From assembly GCF_024228675.1 (NCBI RefSeq), contig NZ_CP100461.1:1798001-1862000 (forward strand): a stretch of DNA of 64,000 nt. The letters run 5' to 3'. The notes under the pieces are model-generated. The model saw nothing but the letters and a program-made list of their open reading frames with translations. It ran no database searches and was not told the origin of the DNA. Position 1 is the first letter of the stretch. The number at the start of each line of letters is the position of its first letter. Both the position numbers and the translations under genes were made by a program. The DNA comes from Salinigranum marinum (GTDB taxonomy: Archaea; Halobacteriota; Halobacteria; Halobacteriales; Haloferacaceae). Positions 26,787-35,785 of this stretch are shown piece after piece.

Positions 26787-26954
26787 TCAGCTCTCGGTGC
26801 CGTCGTTCGACGTCGAGCCGACCGCGACTTCGTGTGTCCAGCCGGCGTTCAGGCGGGGAAACAGCCGGTCCCGGTCGCGATGCTCGTCAGGGGTGACGCG
26901 GGGGCCGGGCCGGAGTCGTCGCTCGCCGCCTCCGGGACGGTGCCGAGCAGTCAT
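26787..26954 (-). CDS. Possible small hypothetical protein (55 residues)
   Basis: A frame from ATG at 26954 ends in TGA at 26787. The C-terminal 36 codons (VTPDEHRDRDRLFPRLNAGW...) have a GC-rich third position and use codons like the neighbouring genes; the N-terminal 19 are Arg/Gly-rich and less protein-like. No family is recognised. It could also be the tail of a decayed gene or chance. Confidence 0.25.
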   Translation of the reverse strand: MTARHRPGGGERRLRPGPRVTPDEHRDRDRLFPRLNAGWTHEVAVGSTSNDGTES

Positions 26955-27011
26955 CGACCGCGCCCGTCGGATTCCCCGCCGTTTTTGTACTCTCACTCGT
27001 ATCGGACCCGT

Positions 27012-27182
27012 ATGGACGACCACCACGCGGGCGACCACGACCACGGCGACCACCAGGGTTCCGAGGGCGGACGCGTCACCTCACCGATGCAGAACTTCTC
27101 GACGGCGCAGGTCGGCGTCGGCCTCGCGGTCCTCGCCGTCGGCCTCCTCGTCACGTTCGGCGTGCCGCTGCTCGCGGCGTAA
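27012..27182 (+). CDS. Small haloarchaeal membrane protein, His/Asp-rich N-terminus
   Basis: 56 residues: an acidic, histidine-rich head (MDDHHAGDHDHGDHQGSEGG), then SPMQNFSTAQVGVG and one hydrophobic segment (VGLAVLAVGLLVTFGVPLL) ending AA. It looks like a widespread family of short single-span haloarchaeal proteins with the conserved SPMQxF-to-membrane junction. The head could bind divalent metal, but this is inference. The TTTTTGTACT stretch about 30 nt upstream (26981-26990) may be its promoter. Confidence 0.75.
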   Translation: MDDHHAGDHDHGDHQGSEGGRVTSPMQNFSTAQVGVGLAVLAVGLLVTFGVPLLAA

Positions 27183-27278
27183 CCGGCACCGTCACACGAG
27201 TCGATCACCTGTCGGACGTCACCACCGGGAGTCGCCGGGGCGGTCGGCGAAGCCCCAGGAGAGAGACGACACCCCGTC

Positions 27279-28703
27279 TCAGAGATCGATCGGGTCCGTT
27301 TTCAGGAACTCCCTGAGGAGGACCGTCGCGTACGCCCCCCGGGGGAGCGCGAACTCGAACGTCGCGCCCTCGTCGTCGACGGTCGCGTCCAGTCGCGTCC
27401 GCACGAGGATCGCCCGCCGCGTCCCCGAGGAGTCGAACGCGCCGGGCAGTTCGAACGCGTCGGGCGAGAGATCGAGCTCCGCGAGCACCTCGCGTTCGAT
27501 CTCACCAGGTTCGCCGTCGGCGAGTTCGGTTCCGGTCCCGACGAGCGGAGCGGTGACGAACGCCCGTCCGCGCGCGCAGTGCTTCCCGACGATGTCGACG
27601 CGGCGGCCGGTGACGCGCTGTTCGCGGTCGGTGTCGGGGACGGCGAACGGTTCGTCGAGCGATCGATCGGCGAAACAGACCACGTCGCCCTCGACCGGCT
27701 CCGAGAGCGGCAGTCCCCGCCGGAGCCGCTCGCTCACGATCCGGTTGAACGCGTACGACTGGGCGGCGTTGACGAACAGGCGCTGGAGGTTCGACGGCAC
27801 GGCTTCGAGCGCGTCCCGGAACCGGCCGTCCTCGTCCGCGTCGCCTCCCTCGGCGTCGCCGGCTCGCGCGTCGGCGAGTCGGTGGAGCATCGATCGCTCG
27901 TACCGCAGGTAGCCCGGCATCGCGTCGAGCGCCCGCTGCCAGTCGGGATCGGCCGTCGCGGCCTCCTCGTCGACGACCGCACGCGCCGCCTGCGTCTCCG
28001 GCGGTTCGGTGTCGGCGGGGTCGCCACAGTAGGCACGAACGGCCTCGCGCCACTCGCCGCGGACGACGTGGAGACCGACGCGGTGGGTGACGGGGCGGCG
28101 CGAACCGAACCGCTGGTGGCCGAAGTAGTTGGGAACGCCGACGAGAGTCCCCCGCTCGTCGGCGGTCGTGTCGGTCGCGGTCCTGTCGTCCGTGGCCGCC
28201 ACCAAACGGAGTTCCTCAGTGACGCGATCGACGCGTCCGCGCGCCTCGTCCGCGTCGACCGCGAGGTCGGAGACGCGAACGACGAACGCGTTGCCCGCGA
28301 GGTCGCCGAACCGCAGGGCGCGCCCGAGACGCCCGACGGCCTCGATCTCGGCGCCGTCGATCCCGGGGAGTGCGGCGGCGTCGACCCCCCGGAGCGAGAA
28401 CAGCTGTGTCGTCACGGCGTGTTTGTCCTTCGTGCCGGCCCACGAGACACGCTCGCGGCTCATCCCGAACGCGTCGGAGATCCGGGCGGCGAAGTCGTTC
28501 GTGTCCCACCCGTGGAGGGTCGCCCGGATCAGCAGATGCGCGTAGTCGCCGGGGTCGGCGTCGACGGGCGCGGGATCGACGGTCTCGACCTCCCGGACGC
28601 GGAACTCCTCGGGCCGGGTTCGAAGACGGCCGCCGATCCCGTCCCCGTCGCTCGCGTAGTACGCCATCCCGACTGTCCGCTCCCGGAGGTGTGCCTCGCG
28701 CAT
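27279..28703 (-). CDS. truD: tRNA pseudouridine(13) synthase TruD
   Basis: 474 residues. TruD isomerises U13 in tRNA to pseudouridine. The catalytic Asp93 lies in the family signature [14 protein letters not shown], and [10 protein letters not shown] and [10 protein letters not shown] are further hallmarks. It is longer than bacterial TruD because of the archaeal insertion (about 190-330). Transcribed just after pth2 (4 nt gap), making a small translation-related operon. Confidence 0.96.
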   Translation of the reverse strand: MREAHLRERTVGMAYYASDGDGIGGRLRTRPEEFRVREVETVDPAPVDADPGDYAHLLIRATLHGWDTNDFAARISDAFGMSRERVSWAGTKDKHAVTTQLFSLRGVDAAALPGIDGAEIEAVGRLGRALRFGDLAGNAFVVRVSDLAVDADEARGRVDRVTEELRLVAATDDRTATDTTADERGTLVGVPNYFGHQRFGSRRPVTHRVGLHVVRGEWREAVRAYCGDPADTEPPETQAARAVVDEEAATADPDWQRALDAMPGYLRYERSMLHRLADARAGDAEGGDADEDGRFRDALEAVPSNLQRLFVNAAQSYAFNRIVSERLRRGLPLSEPVEGDVVCFADRSLDEPFAVPDTDREQRVTGRRVDIVGKHCARGRAFVTAPLVGTGTELADGEPGEIEREVLAELDLSPDAFELPGAFDSSGTRRAILVRTRLDATVDDEGATFEFALPRGAYATVLLREFLKTDPIDL

Positions 28704-28707
28704 CGGT

Positions 28708-29046
28708 TCAGTACAGCGAGAGATCGCCGGTCACGCGGTCGACCTCGTCGTCCGCGGCGGGGCCGACGGCCACGGCGGTCACGGTGCCCGGGTCGAGCTG
28801 GGTGTGGCCGGCGTCGCGGATCACCGCGTTGGGGAGTCCGAGGCGCTCGGCCTCCGACGCGACGTCGAACACCGCCTGCTCGCCCGACAGCTTGAGCACG
28901 ACCTTCTTCTGGCCCGACCCTTTCCACTCCGTGCGCGCCGACGTCGAGGCGTCCTCGTACGCCGACAGCGACGCGTGGGCGACCTGGGCGGCGAGCTTTC
29001 CGCGTCCCATTCCGATGTCCGTCCGGGCGGCGATGGCCTGTTTCAT
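28708..29046 (-). CDS. pth2: Peptidyl-tRNA hydrolase, archaeal type (Pth2)
   Basis: 112 residues, typical Pth2 length. It releases tRNA from peptidyl-tRNA that drops off the ribosome. The hallmarks are [14 protein letters not shown] near the N-terminus, [11 protein letters not shown], and [19 protein letters not shown] near the C-terminus. First gene of an operon with truD. Confidence 0.97.
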   Translation of the reverse strand: MKQAIAARTDIGMGRGKLAAQVAHASLSAYEDASTSARTEWKGSGQKKVVLKLSGEQAVFDVASEAERLGLPNAVIRDAGHTQLDPGTVTAVAVGPAADDEVDRVTGDLSLY

Positions 29047-29200
29047 ACGCTCCCTCGTCGGGCCGGGGTGAAGTCTCCTGCTATCCGGGCGATGCCGGCG
29101 AGGCGATCACTCAATCTTCAAGACGCCCGACCGTGTACCCCGGCCGTGAGACGATGCGTTCCGACAACGGGAGTCGTGAGACGGTGAGTTCCACCACGAG

Positions 29201-30037
29201 GTGGCGCGCGTGGTAGCCGACAGCTTCACCGCGCTGTTCGGGTCCGATCCGATCGTGCACGGGCTCGTCGGCGGCCTCGTCATCGCCTCGCTCAACCTCC
29301 TCGGCGCGATGCTGGTGTTCGTCTGGCGGGACCCCTCCGAGCGAGCGATGGACGGCGCGCTGGGCTTCGCCGCGGGCGTGATGCTCGCGGCGAGTTTCAC
29401 CAGCCTGATCATCCCCGGCATCGAGACGTACTCGAACGGTAACCCCGTCCCCGTCCTGGTCGGCGTCGCCCTCGGCGCGGCCTTTCTTGACCGGTCGGAC
29501 GTGCTCGTGCCGCACGCGCACTACCTGCTCTCGGGGCGACGGCGAACCGACGCCGCGAACCCCGGAAGCGACCTCCCCGTCGACGACGACCGGCTCGCCG
29601 GCGTCGTGCTGTTCATCCTGGCGATCACGCTCCACAACATGCCCGAAGGGCTCGCGGTCGGCGTGGGGTTCGGCAGCGGCGACCTCGCGACGGCGATTCC
29701 GCTGATGCTCGCGATCGGCATTCAGAACATCCCCGAGGGGTTCGCGGTCTCCGTCGCGGCGATCAACGCCGGCCTCGACAGGCGGTTTTACGCCGTGTTC
29801 GCGGGAGTTCGCTCGGGCGTCGTCGAGATCCCCCTAGCCGTGCTCGGCGCGTACGCCGTCCAGACCGTCTCGGCGCTCCTCCCGTACGCGATGGGATTTG
29901 CCGCCGGGGCGATGCTGTTCGTCATCATGGACGAGATCGTCCCGGAGACGCATATAAAGGGCCACGAGCGCGTCGCGACCATCGGGACGATCCTCGGCGC
30001 GATCGTGATGCTGTATCTCGACATCTCGCTCGGATGA
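29201..30037 (+). CDS. ZIP family metal transporter
   Basis: 278 residues with eight hydrophobic segments. The metal-binding signature in TM4 ([15 protein letters not shown], with His, Asn, Pro, Glu) and in TM5 ([10 protein letters not shown]) is characteristic of ZIP zinc/iron permeases of the GufA-like branch. The loop between TM3 and TM4 contains [12 protein letters not shown]. The start is GTG at 29201 or a second in-frame GTG at 29210; no ATG is available. Divergent from pth2. Confidence 0.92.
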   Translation: MARVVADSFTALFGSDPIVHGLVGGLVIASLNLLGAMLVFVWRDPSERAMDGALGFAAGVMLAASFTSLIIPGIETYSNGNPVPVLVGVALGAAFLDRSDVLVPHAHYLLSGRRRTDAANPGSDLPVDDDRLAGVVLFILAITLHNMPEGLAVGVGFGSGDLATAIPLMLAIGIQNIPEGFAVSVAAINAGLDRRFYAVFAGVRSGVVEIPLAVLGAYAVQTVSALLPYAMGFAAGAMLFVIMDEIVPETHIKGHERVATIGTILGAIVMLYLDISLG

Positions 30038-30137
30038 TCGGAGTCGGAGTCGTGGGTCGAAGCGACGTGAGCTGGACGTCTCGCCACTGCCGGCACGGAG
30101 ACTAAAGACTAAAGCCGCCCGCGGAGTGCCTCCCTGT

Positions 30138-30779
30138 ATGATTCTGTCGGACACGGACCTCCTCGCACGGTTGCGCGGCGGCGATCTCGTCGTCGAACCG
30201 CTCGACGATCCCGACCTGCAGGTCCAGCCCGCGAGCATCGACGTCCGACTCGGCCGGGAGTTCCTCGAGTTCCAGCGCGCGAACATCCCCTGTATCCACC
30301 CCAACAGCGAGGCCGAGGTCGACGAGTACGTCTCCGAGACGATCGTCGACGAGGGCAACGAGTTCATCCTCCACCCCGGCGACTTCGTTCTCGGGACGAC
30401 GAAAGAACGGGTCGAGGTGCCGCCCGACCTCGTCGCGCAGGTCGAGGGGCGCTCGTCGCTCGGGCGGTTGGCCGTGGTAGTTCACGCCACTGCCGGATTT
30501 ATTGATCCTGGATTCAGAGGGAAAATAACCCTCGAACTCTCGAACCTCGGGACGGCCCCCGTGGCGCTCACGCCCGGGATGCGCATCTCCCAGCTCGTCT
30601 TCACCGAGATGAAGAGCCCGGCGACGCGGCCGTACGGCACCGAGCGGGGGTCGAAGTACCAGGACCAGACCGGGCCACAGGCGTCACGGATCGGGGGCGA
30701 CGACGAGTTCCACGGGCGTCAGGGCGGCCCTTCGCGCGACCGCGACACCGTCGACGAGGAGGCGGACACCGGCCGATGA
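30138..30779 (+). CDS. dcd: dCTP deaminase
   Basis: 213 residues. Converts dCTP to dUTP for thymidylate synthesis (some archaeal members also hydrolyse dUTP to dUMP). Family motifs are [12 protein letters not shown] near residue 30, [12 protein letters not shown], and [20 protein letters not shown] with the catalytic Glu. The start is ATG at 30138 (MILSDTDLL); a GTG four codons upstream is less likely. The last 20 residues are highly charged and appear to be an added tail. Its stop overlaps the next start (ATGA at 30776-30779), implying translational coupling with the ThiR-like regulator. Confidence 0.96.
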   Translation: MILSDTDLLARLRGGDLVVEPLDDPDLQVQPASIDVRLGREFLEFQRANIPCIHPNSEAEVDEYVSETIVDEGNEFILHPGDFVLGTTKERVEVPPDLVAQVEGRSSLGRLAVVVHATAGFIDPGFRGKITLELSNLGTAPVALTPGMRISQLVFTEMKSPATRPYGTERGSKYQDQTGPQASRIGGDDEFHGRQGGPSRDRDTVDEEADTGR

Positions 30780-31681
30780 AGTTCATCGAGGAGGTCGTCG
30801 TCGAGGAGTTCCTCCCGACGTTCCGTTCGATGCTCGCCGAGGACCTGCGTGAGAGAGGCCTGACCCAGAGCGAGGTGGCCTCGGCGCTGGGCATCAGCCA
30901 GAGCGCCGTCTCGAAGTACGCCCACGGCGACGTGGCGCGCAACGAGCGGATCGCCGCCGACGAGCGCGTCCACGACCTGGTCGAACGCGTCGGCGCGGGG
31001 CTGGCTAGCGGGGACATGACCCGGGTGCAGGCGCTCGTCGAGAGCGAGGTGCTCGTCCGTCGGCTGGAGGCCGGCGACCTCCTCGCGGACCTCCACGAGG
31101 CGGCGATGCCGGAGCTCGCGGCGGTCGACCACGCCCGGATCCACGACCCCGACAGCGCCGTTCGGGCGACAGAGCGGGTCCGTTCGTCGGTCCGGAGGGG
31201 AGTCCGCAGTCTCACCAACGCCTCGGGCTTCTCGTCGCTGATCCCCAACGTCGGCGCGAACCTGGTCGAGTGTCTCCCCGAGGCGACGACCATCGACGAC
31301 GTCGCCGCCGTCCCCGGTCGCATCTTCGACGTGAAGGGGCGAGCGACGGTTCCGGGCGACCCCGAGTTCGGCGTGAGCGAGTACGTCGCGTCGGTCCTCC
31401 TGGCCGCGCGCGAGCACGCGCCAGCGCGAGCCGCGGTGAACGTCCGGTACGAGCCGGGGCTCGTCGACGACCTCCGCGCGGCCGGCCATGCCTGCGTCGA
31501 GTTCGCTCCCGAGGACGACGGCGAGATCGGCGGCGTCCACGCCGCGCTCGACGGCCTCGACGAGGAGCTCTCGGGAGTGTTCGTCCTCTACCAGACCGGC
31601 GGGTACGGCATCGAACCGATCACGTACGTCCTCGGCCCGGACGCCCCCACGGTGGCCGAGACCGTCCGGACGCTCCTGTGA
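30776..31681 (+). CDS. HTH regulator with ThiN-like domain (ThiR type)
   Basis: 301 residues. An N-terminal helix-turn-helix (about residues 28-50, [20 protein letters not shown]) is joined by a helical linker to a C-terminal ThiN-like domain (about 125-300), with the conserved [13 protein letters not shown] and [14 protein letters not shown] segments. Standalone ThiN is a thiamine-phosphate synthase; HTH-ThiN fusions are thiamine-responsive repressors (ThiR) in archaea. Which function applies here depends on whether catalytic residues remain. Overlaps dcd by 4 nt. Confidence 0.85.
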   Translation: MKFIEEVVVEEFLPTFRSMLAEDLRERGLTQSEVASALGISQSAVSKYAHGDVARNERIAADERVHDLVERVGAGLASGDMTRVQALVESEVLVRRLEAGDLLADLHEAAMPELAAVDHARIHDPDSAVRATERVRSSVRRGVRSLTNASGFSSLIPNVGANLVECLPEATTIDDVAAVPGRIFDVKGRATVPGDPEFGVSEYVASVLLAAREHAPARAAVNVRYEPGLVDDLRAAGHACVEFAPEDDGEIGGVHAALDGLDEELSGVFVLYQTGGYGIEPITYVLGPDAPTVAETVRTLL

Positions 31682-31703
31682 CCATGACCGACGACACGTC
31701 CCC

Positions 31704-32459
31704 GTGACCGTGACCGACCGCACCACCCGTGAGCGAGCCCTGACCGACGGCGGCGTCGCCACGACGCAGGCGTTTTACACCCGGTGGGCCCGGCTGTACG
31801 ACGCCGTCGCGCGGCGGACGCCGGGCGTCGGCGGGCTCCGCGAACGCGCGGCCGACCGCCTCGCGCCCGAAGCGGGCGACGTGGTCGTCGATATGGGCTG
31901 TGGCACCGGCGCGAACCTGCCGTACTTCCGCACGCGGGTCGGCACCACGGGACGGGTGCTCGGCGTCGACTTCACGCCTGGCGTCCTCGGCATCGCGCGC
32001 GACCGCCTCGCCGACCTCGACGGCGTCGGCGTCGTCCGCGGCGACGCCACCCGCCCGCCCGTCCGCGAGGCCGACGCCGTGTTCGCCTCGTTCGTCTCGG
32101 GCATGCTCGCGGAGCCCGCACACGCGGTGCGGACGTGGGCCGACATCGTCGGACCGGGCGGGCGGCTCGGCCTCCTCGATCTCGCGCGGAGCACCCGGCC
32201 CGTCGGTCGTCCGCTCAACGACCTCTTCGGGCTGGTCGTCCGTGGCACCTCGCCGCCGGGGACGCGCTCGCGACTCGACGAGGCCCCCGCGGCAGTGCTC
32301 GATCGACGGGTCGTCGCCGCCCACCGCGCGCTCTTCGAGCTCTGTGAGGAGGTCGAACACGAGACGCACGCGCTGGGCTACGCGCGGTTGAGCGTCGGCA
32401 CCGTCGCCGACACCGACCCCGCGTCCGACACGGACCACGCCGATGTGCGGCGACCGTGA
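31704..32459 (+). CDS. Class I SAM-dependent methyltransferase
   Basis: 251 residues. Motif I VVVDMGCGTGANLPYF (about 54-69), acidic loop VLGVDFTPGVLGIA, motif II/III region VVRGDATRPPV, and motif IV ADAVFASFVSGML. It resembles UbiE/Menaquinone-type methyltransferases but lacks their diagnostic tail, so the substrate is open. The start is GTG at 31704 (or the next in-frame GTG at 31710). A 7-codon ATG frame (31684-31707) begins right after the previous stop, and its own stop overlaps this GTG, so reinitiation is plausible. Same direction as dcd-thiR. Confidence 0.85.
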   Translation: MTVTDRTTRERALTDGGVATTQAFYTRWARLYDAVARRTPGVGGLRERAADRLAPEAGDVVVDMGCGTGANLPYFRTRVGTTGRVLGVDFTPGVLGIARDRLADLDGVGVVRGDATRPPVREADAVFASFVSGMLAEPAHAVRTWADIVGPGGRLGLLDLARSTRPVGRPLNDLFGLVVRGTSPPGTRSRLDEAPAAVLDRRVVAAHRALFELCEEVEHETHALGYARLSVGTVADTDPASDTDHADVRRP

Positions 32460-32543
32460 CGCCACACCGATGAGTTCGCTGACGTGATTTTCGTGGCCGT
32501 CGACCGCGCAACCGGCCGGTTTTCGCCGACGGACAGGTGCTGG

Positions 32544-32551
32544 TTTTTTAA
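32544..32551 (+). promoter_or_regulatory. TATA-like box of the E2 gene
   Basis: TTTTTTAA, about 30 nt before the ATG at 32578, the clearest TATA-like box in this part of the window. Confidence 0.55.
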
Positions 32552-32577
32552 TCGGCTCCGTCGTGTGTACGTCCGCC

Positions 32578-34188
32578 ATGGGCTACGTTGTGAAAATGCC
32601 GAAGCTGGGAATGGACATGGATCAGGGCACCATCGTCGAGTGGCTTGTCGACGAGGGCGACGAGGTGGAGTCGGGTCAGGTTGTCGCCGAGATCGAGTCG
32701 GAGAAGACGACCGGTGAGATTAAAGTCCGCGAGGACGGCGTGCTCCGGGCGATCCTCCTCGACACGGGCGACAGCGTCGAGCCGGGCGGCGACGTCGCGG
32801 TCGTCGGCGGCCCTGACGAGGACATCTCCGATCTCGTCTCCGGCGCGGGCGGCGAAGCGACCGCCGAACCGGAGGCCGCCGCCGAGGCGTCCGCGGACGA
32901 CAACTCGTCACCCGCGGAGGCGAGTCTCGACGGCCCCTCGGCGGTCTCCGAAAGCGGGTCGGGCGGAGGTGCGAGCGCCGAGTCGGTGAAAGCGACACCG
33001 CGAGCCAAGAAACGCGCCGAGGAACTCGACGTCGACCTGACGACCGTCGAGGGGACAGGGCCGCAAGGATCCGTCTCCGAGGAGGACGTCGAGGCCGCCG
33101 CGGAAGGCGGCGAGGGCGCGGCCGCGGGGTCGGTGAAAGCGACGCCGCGAGCCAAGAAACGCGCCGAGGAACTCGGCGTCGACCTCGCGGGCGTCAAGGG
33201 GACTGGACCGCAGGGTGCGGTTTCGGAGGAGGACGTCGAGGCCGCCGCGGAGACCGCTGCCGAACCCGCCGCTGAACCCGACGCGGAGTCGGCAGCCGAG
33301 ACCGGCGGGGAAGGCCGGGTCTTCGCCCCGCCGCGGGTCCGGCGTCTCGCCCGGGAACTGGGCGTCGACCTCGAAACCGTCGAGGGGTCGGGGCCGAGCG
33401 GTGCCATCACGGAGGCGGACGTCCGTGCGGTCGGGAACGGCGAGGCTGCCGACGCGGAGGCGGCGACGGAGACGGCTGACGACACCGGCACGCGGGACGA
33501 GGAGCGCCCCCTGAGCGGGATGCGCCGCACCATCGCCAACCGTCTCGGGCAGAGCGACCGCGAAGCGGTCCACGTCACGGAACACCGCGGGGCCGACGCC
33601 GAGGAGATGCTGGCCGCGGCCGACGCCGCGAACGACGCCCTCGGGGTGAAAGTGAGCGTCAACGACGTCCTCCTGCTCGCGCTCTCGGCGGCGCTCGACG
33701 AGCACCCGGCGTTCAACGCCACGTTCGAAGAGGACGTCCACCGACTCCACCGGACGCAGGACATCTGTCTCGCCATCGACATCGACGAGGGGCTCATCGC
33801 CCCCGTCGTGCGGAACGTGGGCGAACTCTCCCTGGTCGAACTCGCCGAGAAGCGCCGCGCCATGACGGAAAAAGCGCTCTCCGGGGACTACACGATGGAG
33901 GACCTCTCGGGCGGGACGTTCACCGTCTCGAACCTCGGCGTCCTGGGCGTGGAGTCGTTCGATCCGGTCATCAACCCGCCGCAGGTGGCGATCCTCGGCG
34001 TGAACACGATCAAGAAGGAGGTGGTGCCAGTCGGGGACGACGAGGTCGGCGTCCGCAAGCGTATCTCCTTCGACCTCTCGTTCGACCACCGGATCGTCGA
34101 CGGGGCGGACGCGGCGCGGTTCCTGAACTCGCTCGTGGAACACGTCGAAAACCCCTGGCCGCTCGTCATCGGCGCGAACGGGCGCTGA
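32578..34188 (+). CDS. 2-oxoacid/acetoin dehydrogenase E2 (dihydrolipoamide acyltransferase) with three subunit-binding domains
   Basis: 536 residues. Lipoyl domain 1-78 with lipoyl Lys43 (ESEKTTGE); acidic Ala/Glu linkers; three peripheral subunit-binding-type modules at about 137-174, 186-223 and 247-284; acyltransferase core from about 305 with His504 and Asp508 of HRIVDG. Modules 1 and 2 share ATPRAKKRAEEL and GTGPQG and differ at only a few positions; module 3 (PPRVRRLARELGVDLETVEG) is diverged. Most E2 chains carry one such module. It transfers the acyl group from E1 to CoA. The E1 genes lie convergent at 35.8-37.8 kb. The start at 32578 is fixed by the lipoyl domain opening and the TATA box. 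Confidence 0.94.
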   Translation: MGYVVKMPKLGMDMDQGTIVEWLVDEGDEVESGQVVAEIESEKTTGEIKVREDGVLRAILLDTGDSVEPGGDVAVVGGPDEDISDLVSGAGGEATAEPEAAAEASADDNSSPAEASLDGPSAVSESGSGGGASAESVKATPRAKKRAEELDVDLTTVEGTGPQGSVSEEDVEAAAEGGEGAAAGSVKATPRAKKRAEELGVDLAGVKGTGPQGAVSEEDVEAAAETAAEPAAEPDAESAAETGGEGRVFAPPRVRRLARELGVDLETVEGSGPSGAITEADVRAVGNGEAADAEAATETADDTGTRDEERPLSGMRRTIANRLGQSDREAVHVTEHRGADAEEMLAAADAANDALGVKVSVNDVLLLALSAALDEHPAFNATFEEDVHRLHRTQDICLAIDIDEGLIAPVVRNVGELSLVELAEKRRAMTEKALSGDYTMEDLSGGTFTVSNLGVLGVESFDPVINPPQVAILGVNTIKKEVVPVGDDEVGVRKRISFDLSFDHRIVDGADAARFLNSLVEHVENPWPLVIGANGR

Positions 34189-34197
34189 GTCGCTGCG

Positions 34198-34704
34198 CTA
34201 CTCGGGGTACGTCCGGTCCGGATCGGGCATCGCCTCGAGGTTCGTCGCCGTCTCGAAGGTCACGCCGTTCAGCTGTTCTTGGGTGTCGAAGTACCAGTAC
34301 GGCGTCTCGCCGTAGACGCCGCTCTGGAGGACGGGCATGCCGGCGTCCTCGAACGTCTCGACGACGGCCTCGGTGTCGTCGAACGCGAAGCAGGCGACGT
34401 GGTGGAGTCCCTCGCCGTGTTCGTCGAGGTGTTCGGTGTAGATACTCGGTCCCTCCAGCGGTTCGATGAGTTCGATCATCGTGTCGCCGGCGAACGTCAG
34501 CGCGAGGATCATCGAGTAGTCGTGCGGCTCCCCTCTGTACGTCGTGTCGGTCAGCGTCGGCGGCTCGAACCGGTAGACGTCCCACGGCCCGAGGCCGAGG
34601 AGCCCGCCGAAGCGGTCCATGCCGTCGTCGATATCCCTGACGACGAATGCGATCTGGGTAATCTCGGGGATCTCGATACCGAGGTCTGGAACTGTCGGAT
34701 CCAT
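34198..34704 (-). CDS. VOC (glyoxalase/methylmalonyl-CoA epimerase-like) family protein
   Basis: 168 residues with two beta-alpha-beta-beta-beta modules: ITQIAFVVRDIDDGMDRFGG opens the first and GLHHVACFAFDDTEAVVETF the second, as in methylmalonyl-CoA epimerase and other vicinal-oxygen-chelate enzymes. Metal ligand candidates are the His in the second module and the Glu in MIELIEP. Last gene of the minus-strand run acoA-acoB-acoX-VOC, 82 nt after acoX, so it may handle a product or substrate isomer of the dehydrogenase. Convergent with E2, 9 nt apart. Confidence 0.88.
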   Translation of the reverse strand: MDPTVPDLGIEIPEITQIAFVVRDIDDGMDRFGGLLGLGPWDVYRFEPPTLTDTTYRGEPHDYSMILALTFAGDTMIELIEPLEGPSIYTEHLDEHGEGLHHVACFAFDDTEAVVETFEDAGMPVLQSGVYGETPYWYFDTQEQLNGVTFETATNLEAMPDPDRTYPE

Positions 34705-34786
34705 ACCCGTCGTTCGCCGTCGAGGGGGATATACTTCTACGCAAACATAACGGTAATTCAGGAACGTGTGACGGTCGGCGGCGAGC

Positions 34787-35785
34787 TCAGTGCCGCCGGA
34801 AGTAGCCGTCTCGCGCGGCGTGTTCGTACACCGCGTCGATGTCGACCACCCACGGCCCGTCCGCGATGGGCCGCACGTCGATGACGGCCTCCCTGACCTC
34901 GAGTTCGCGCTCGCCGTCGACCGAGACGACGCCGCGCGGGAGTTCGAACGTCATCGGCTGGTCGTCGTCCAGTCGTTCCCACTCCCGGACGCCGAGGCGT
35001 TCGACGACGCCGGGGACGGTGATCGCGTCGACCTGTTCCGGACAGTCCTCGGCCGCGCCGAGTCGGTAGCCGATCCCGCCCGACCGGTCGGGCGGGTGGA
35101 CCGCGAGGCCGCCCGCGATGCCCGACAGGCCGATCTCGGTCGGGAAGGCCCGCGAGACGACGCCGCCGACGATCTTCTCGGCGTCGAGGATCGCGCGGGT
35201 CCCGATGAACTTGTGATCGAGCAGTCCGAGCGTCGCCAGTCCACGGACGCTGCGTTCGCCGTTCGCCGTGTCCGCGACCGCCTCGACCATCCCGTGTCGG
35301 TACGTCGTCTCCGACCGCGGGACCGCCCCCGTCGCCACCAGGCCGGCGGCACCGCCGGCGACGGTTCCGTCGACGGCGTTGGGGAACACGTTGTTCGTCC
35401 CGGTCGAGACGCTTACCAGCGGTACGTCACCCGAGGTGTGGGCGACATCTCTGTTCGTTCCGTCTCCGCCGAGGACGACGATCGCGTCCGCCTCGTCGGC
35501 GAATATCTCCGCTGCTCGCCTCGAGTCCTGGCCGTCGCCGCCGACGGTCATGTCGAGCAGGCTGATGTCGAGTTCGTCGGGGCCGCGGCTGACGAGTTTC
35601 TGGCCGAGGCTCCCGCGGTCGGGCATGACCAGCACCTCGATGTCGTCCGCGAGCGTCAGCCCAGAGAGGACGCACTCGGCGGTCCGACGTTTCTCGTAGT
35701 CGTCGCTGACGCTCGCACCGCCGGTGAGGCGGCGGATGTCGCGGCCCGCAGCGGGATTGACGACCAGACCGACTGTCGCGCCCAC
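34787..35785 (-). CDS. acoX: AcoX-like NAD kinase-fold protein
   Basis: 332 residues. N-terminal VGLVVNPAAGRD and the ATP-binding VLGGDGTNRDVAHTSGDVPL place it in the ATP-NAD kinase/AcoX family. AcoX is encoded in acetoin-dehydrogenase operons; its exact reaction is unsettled. The residues VSTGTNNVFP correspond to the NAD-kinase substrate loop. The gene begins at the base next to the E1beta stop codon, so it is tightly coupled to the E1 genes. This neighbour is the main reason to consider acetoin as the substrate of the complex. Confidence 0.9.
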   Translation of the reverse strand: MGATVGLVVNPAAGRDIRRLTGGASVSDDYEKRRTAECVLSGLTLADDIEVLVMPDRGSLGQKLVSRGPDELDISLLDMTVGGDGQDSRRAAEIFADEADAIVVLGGDGTNRDVAHTSGDVPLVSVSTGTNNVFPNAVDGTVAGGAAGLVATGAVPRSETTYRHGMVEAVADTANGERSVRGLATLGLLDHKFIGTRAILDAEKIVGGVVSRAFPTEIGLSGIAGGLAVHPPDRSGGIGYRLGAAEDCPEQVDAITVPGVVERLGVREWERLDDDQPMTFELPRGVVSVDGERELEVREAVIDVRPIADGPWVVDIDAVYEHAARDGYFRRH

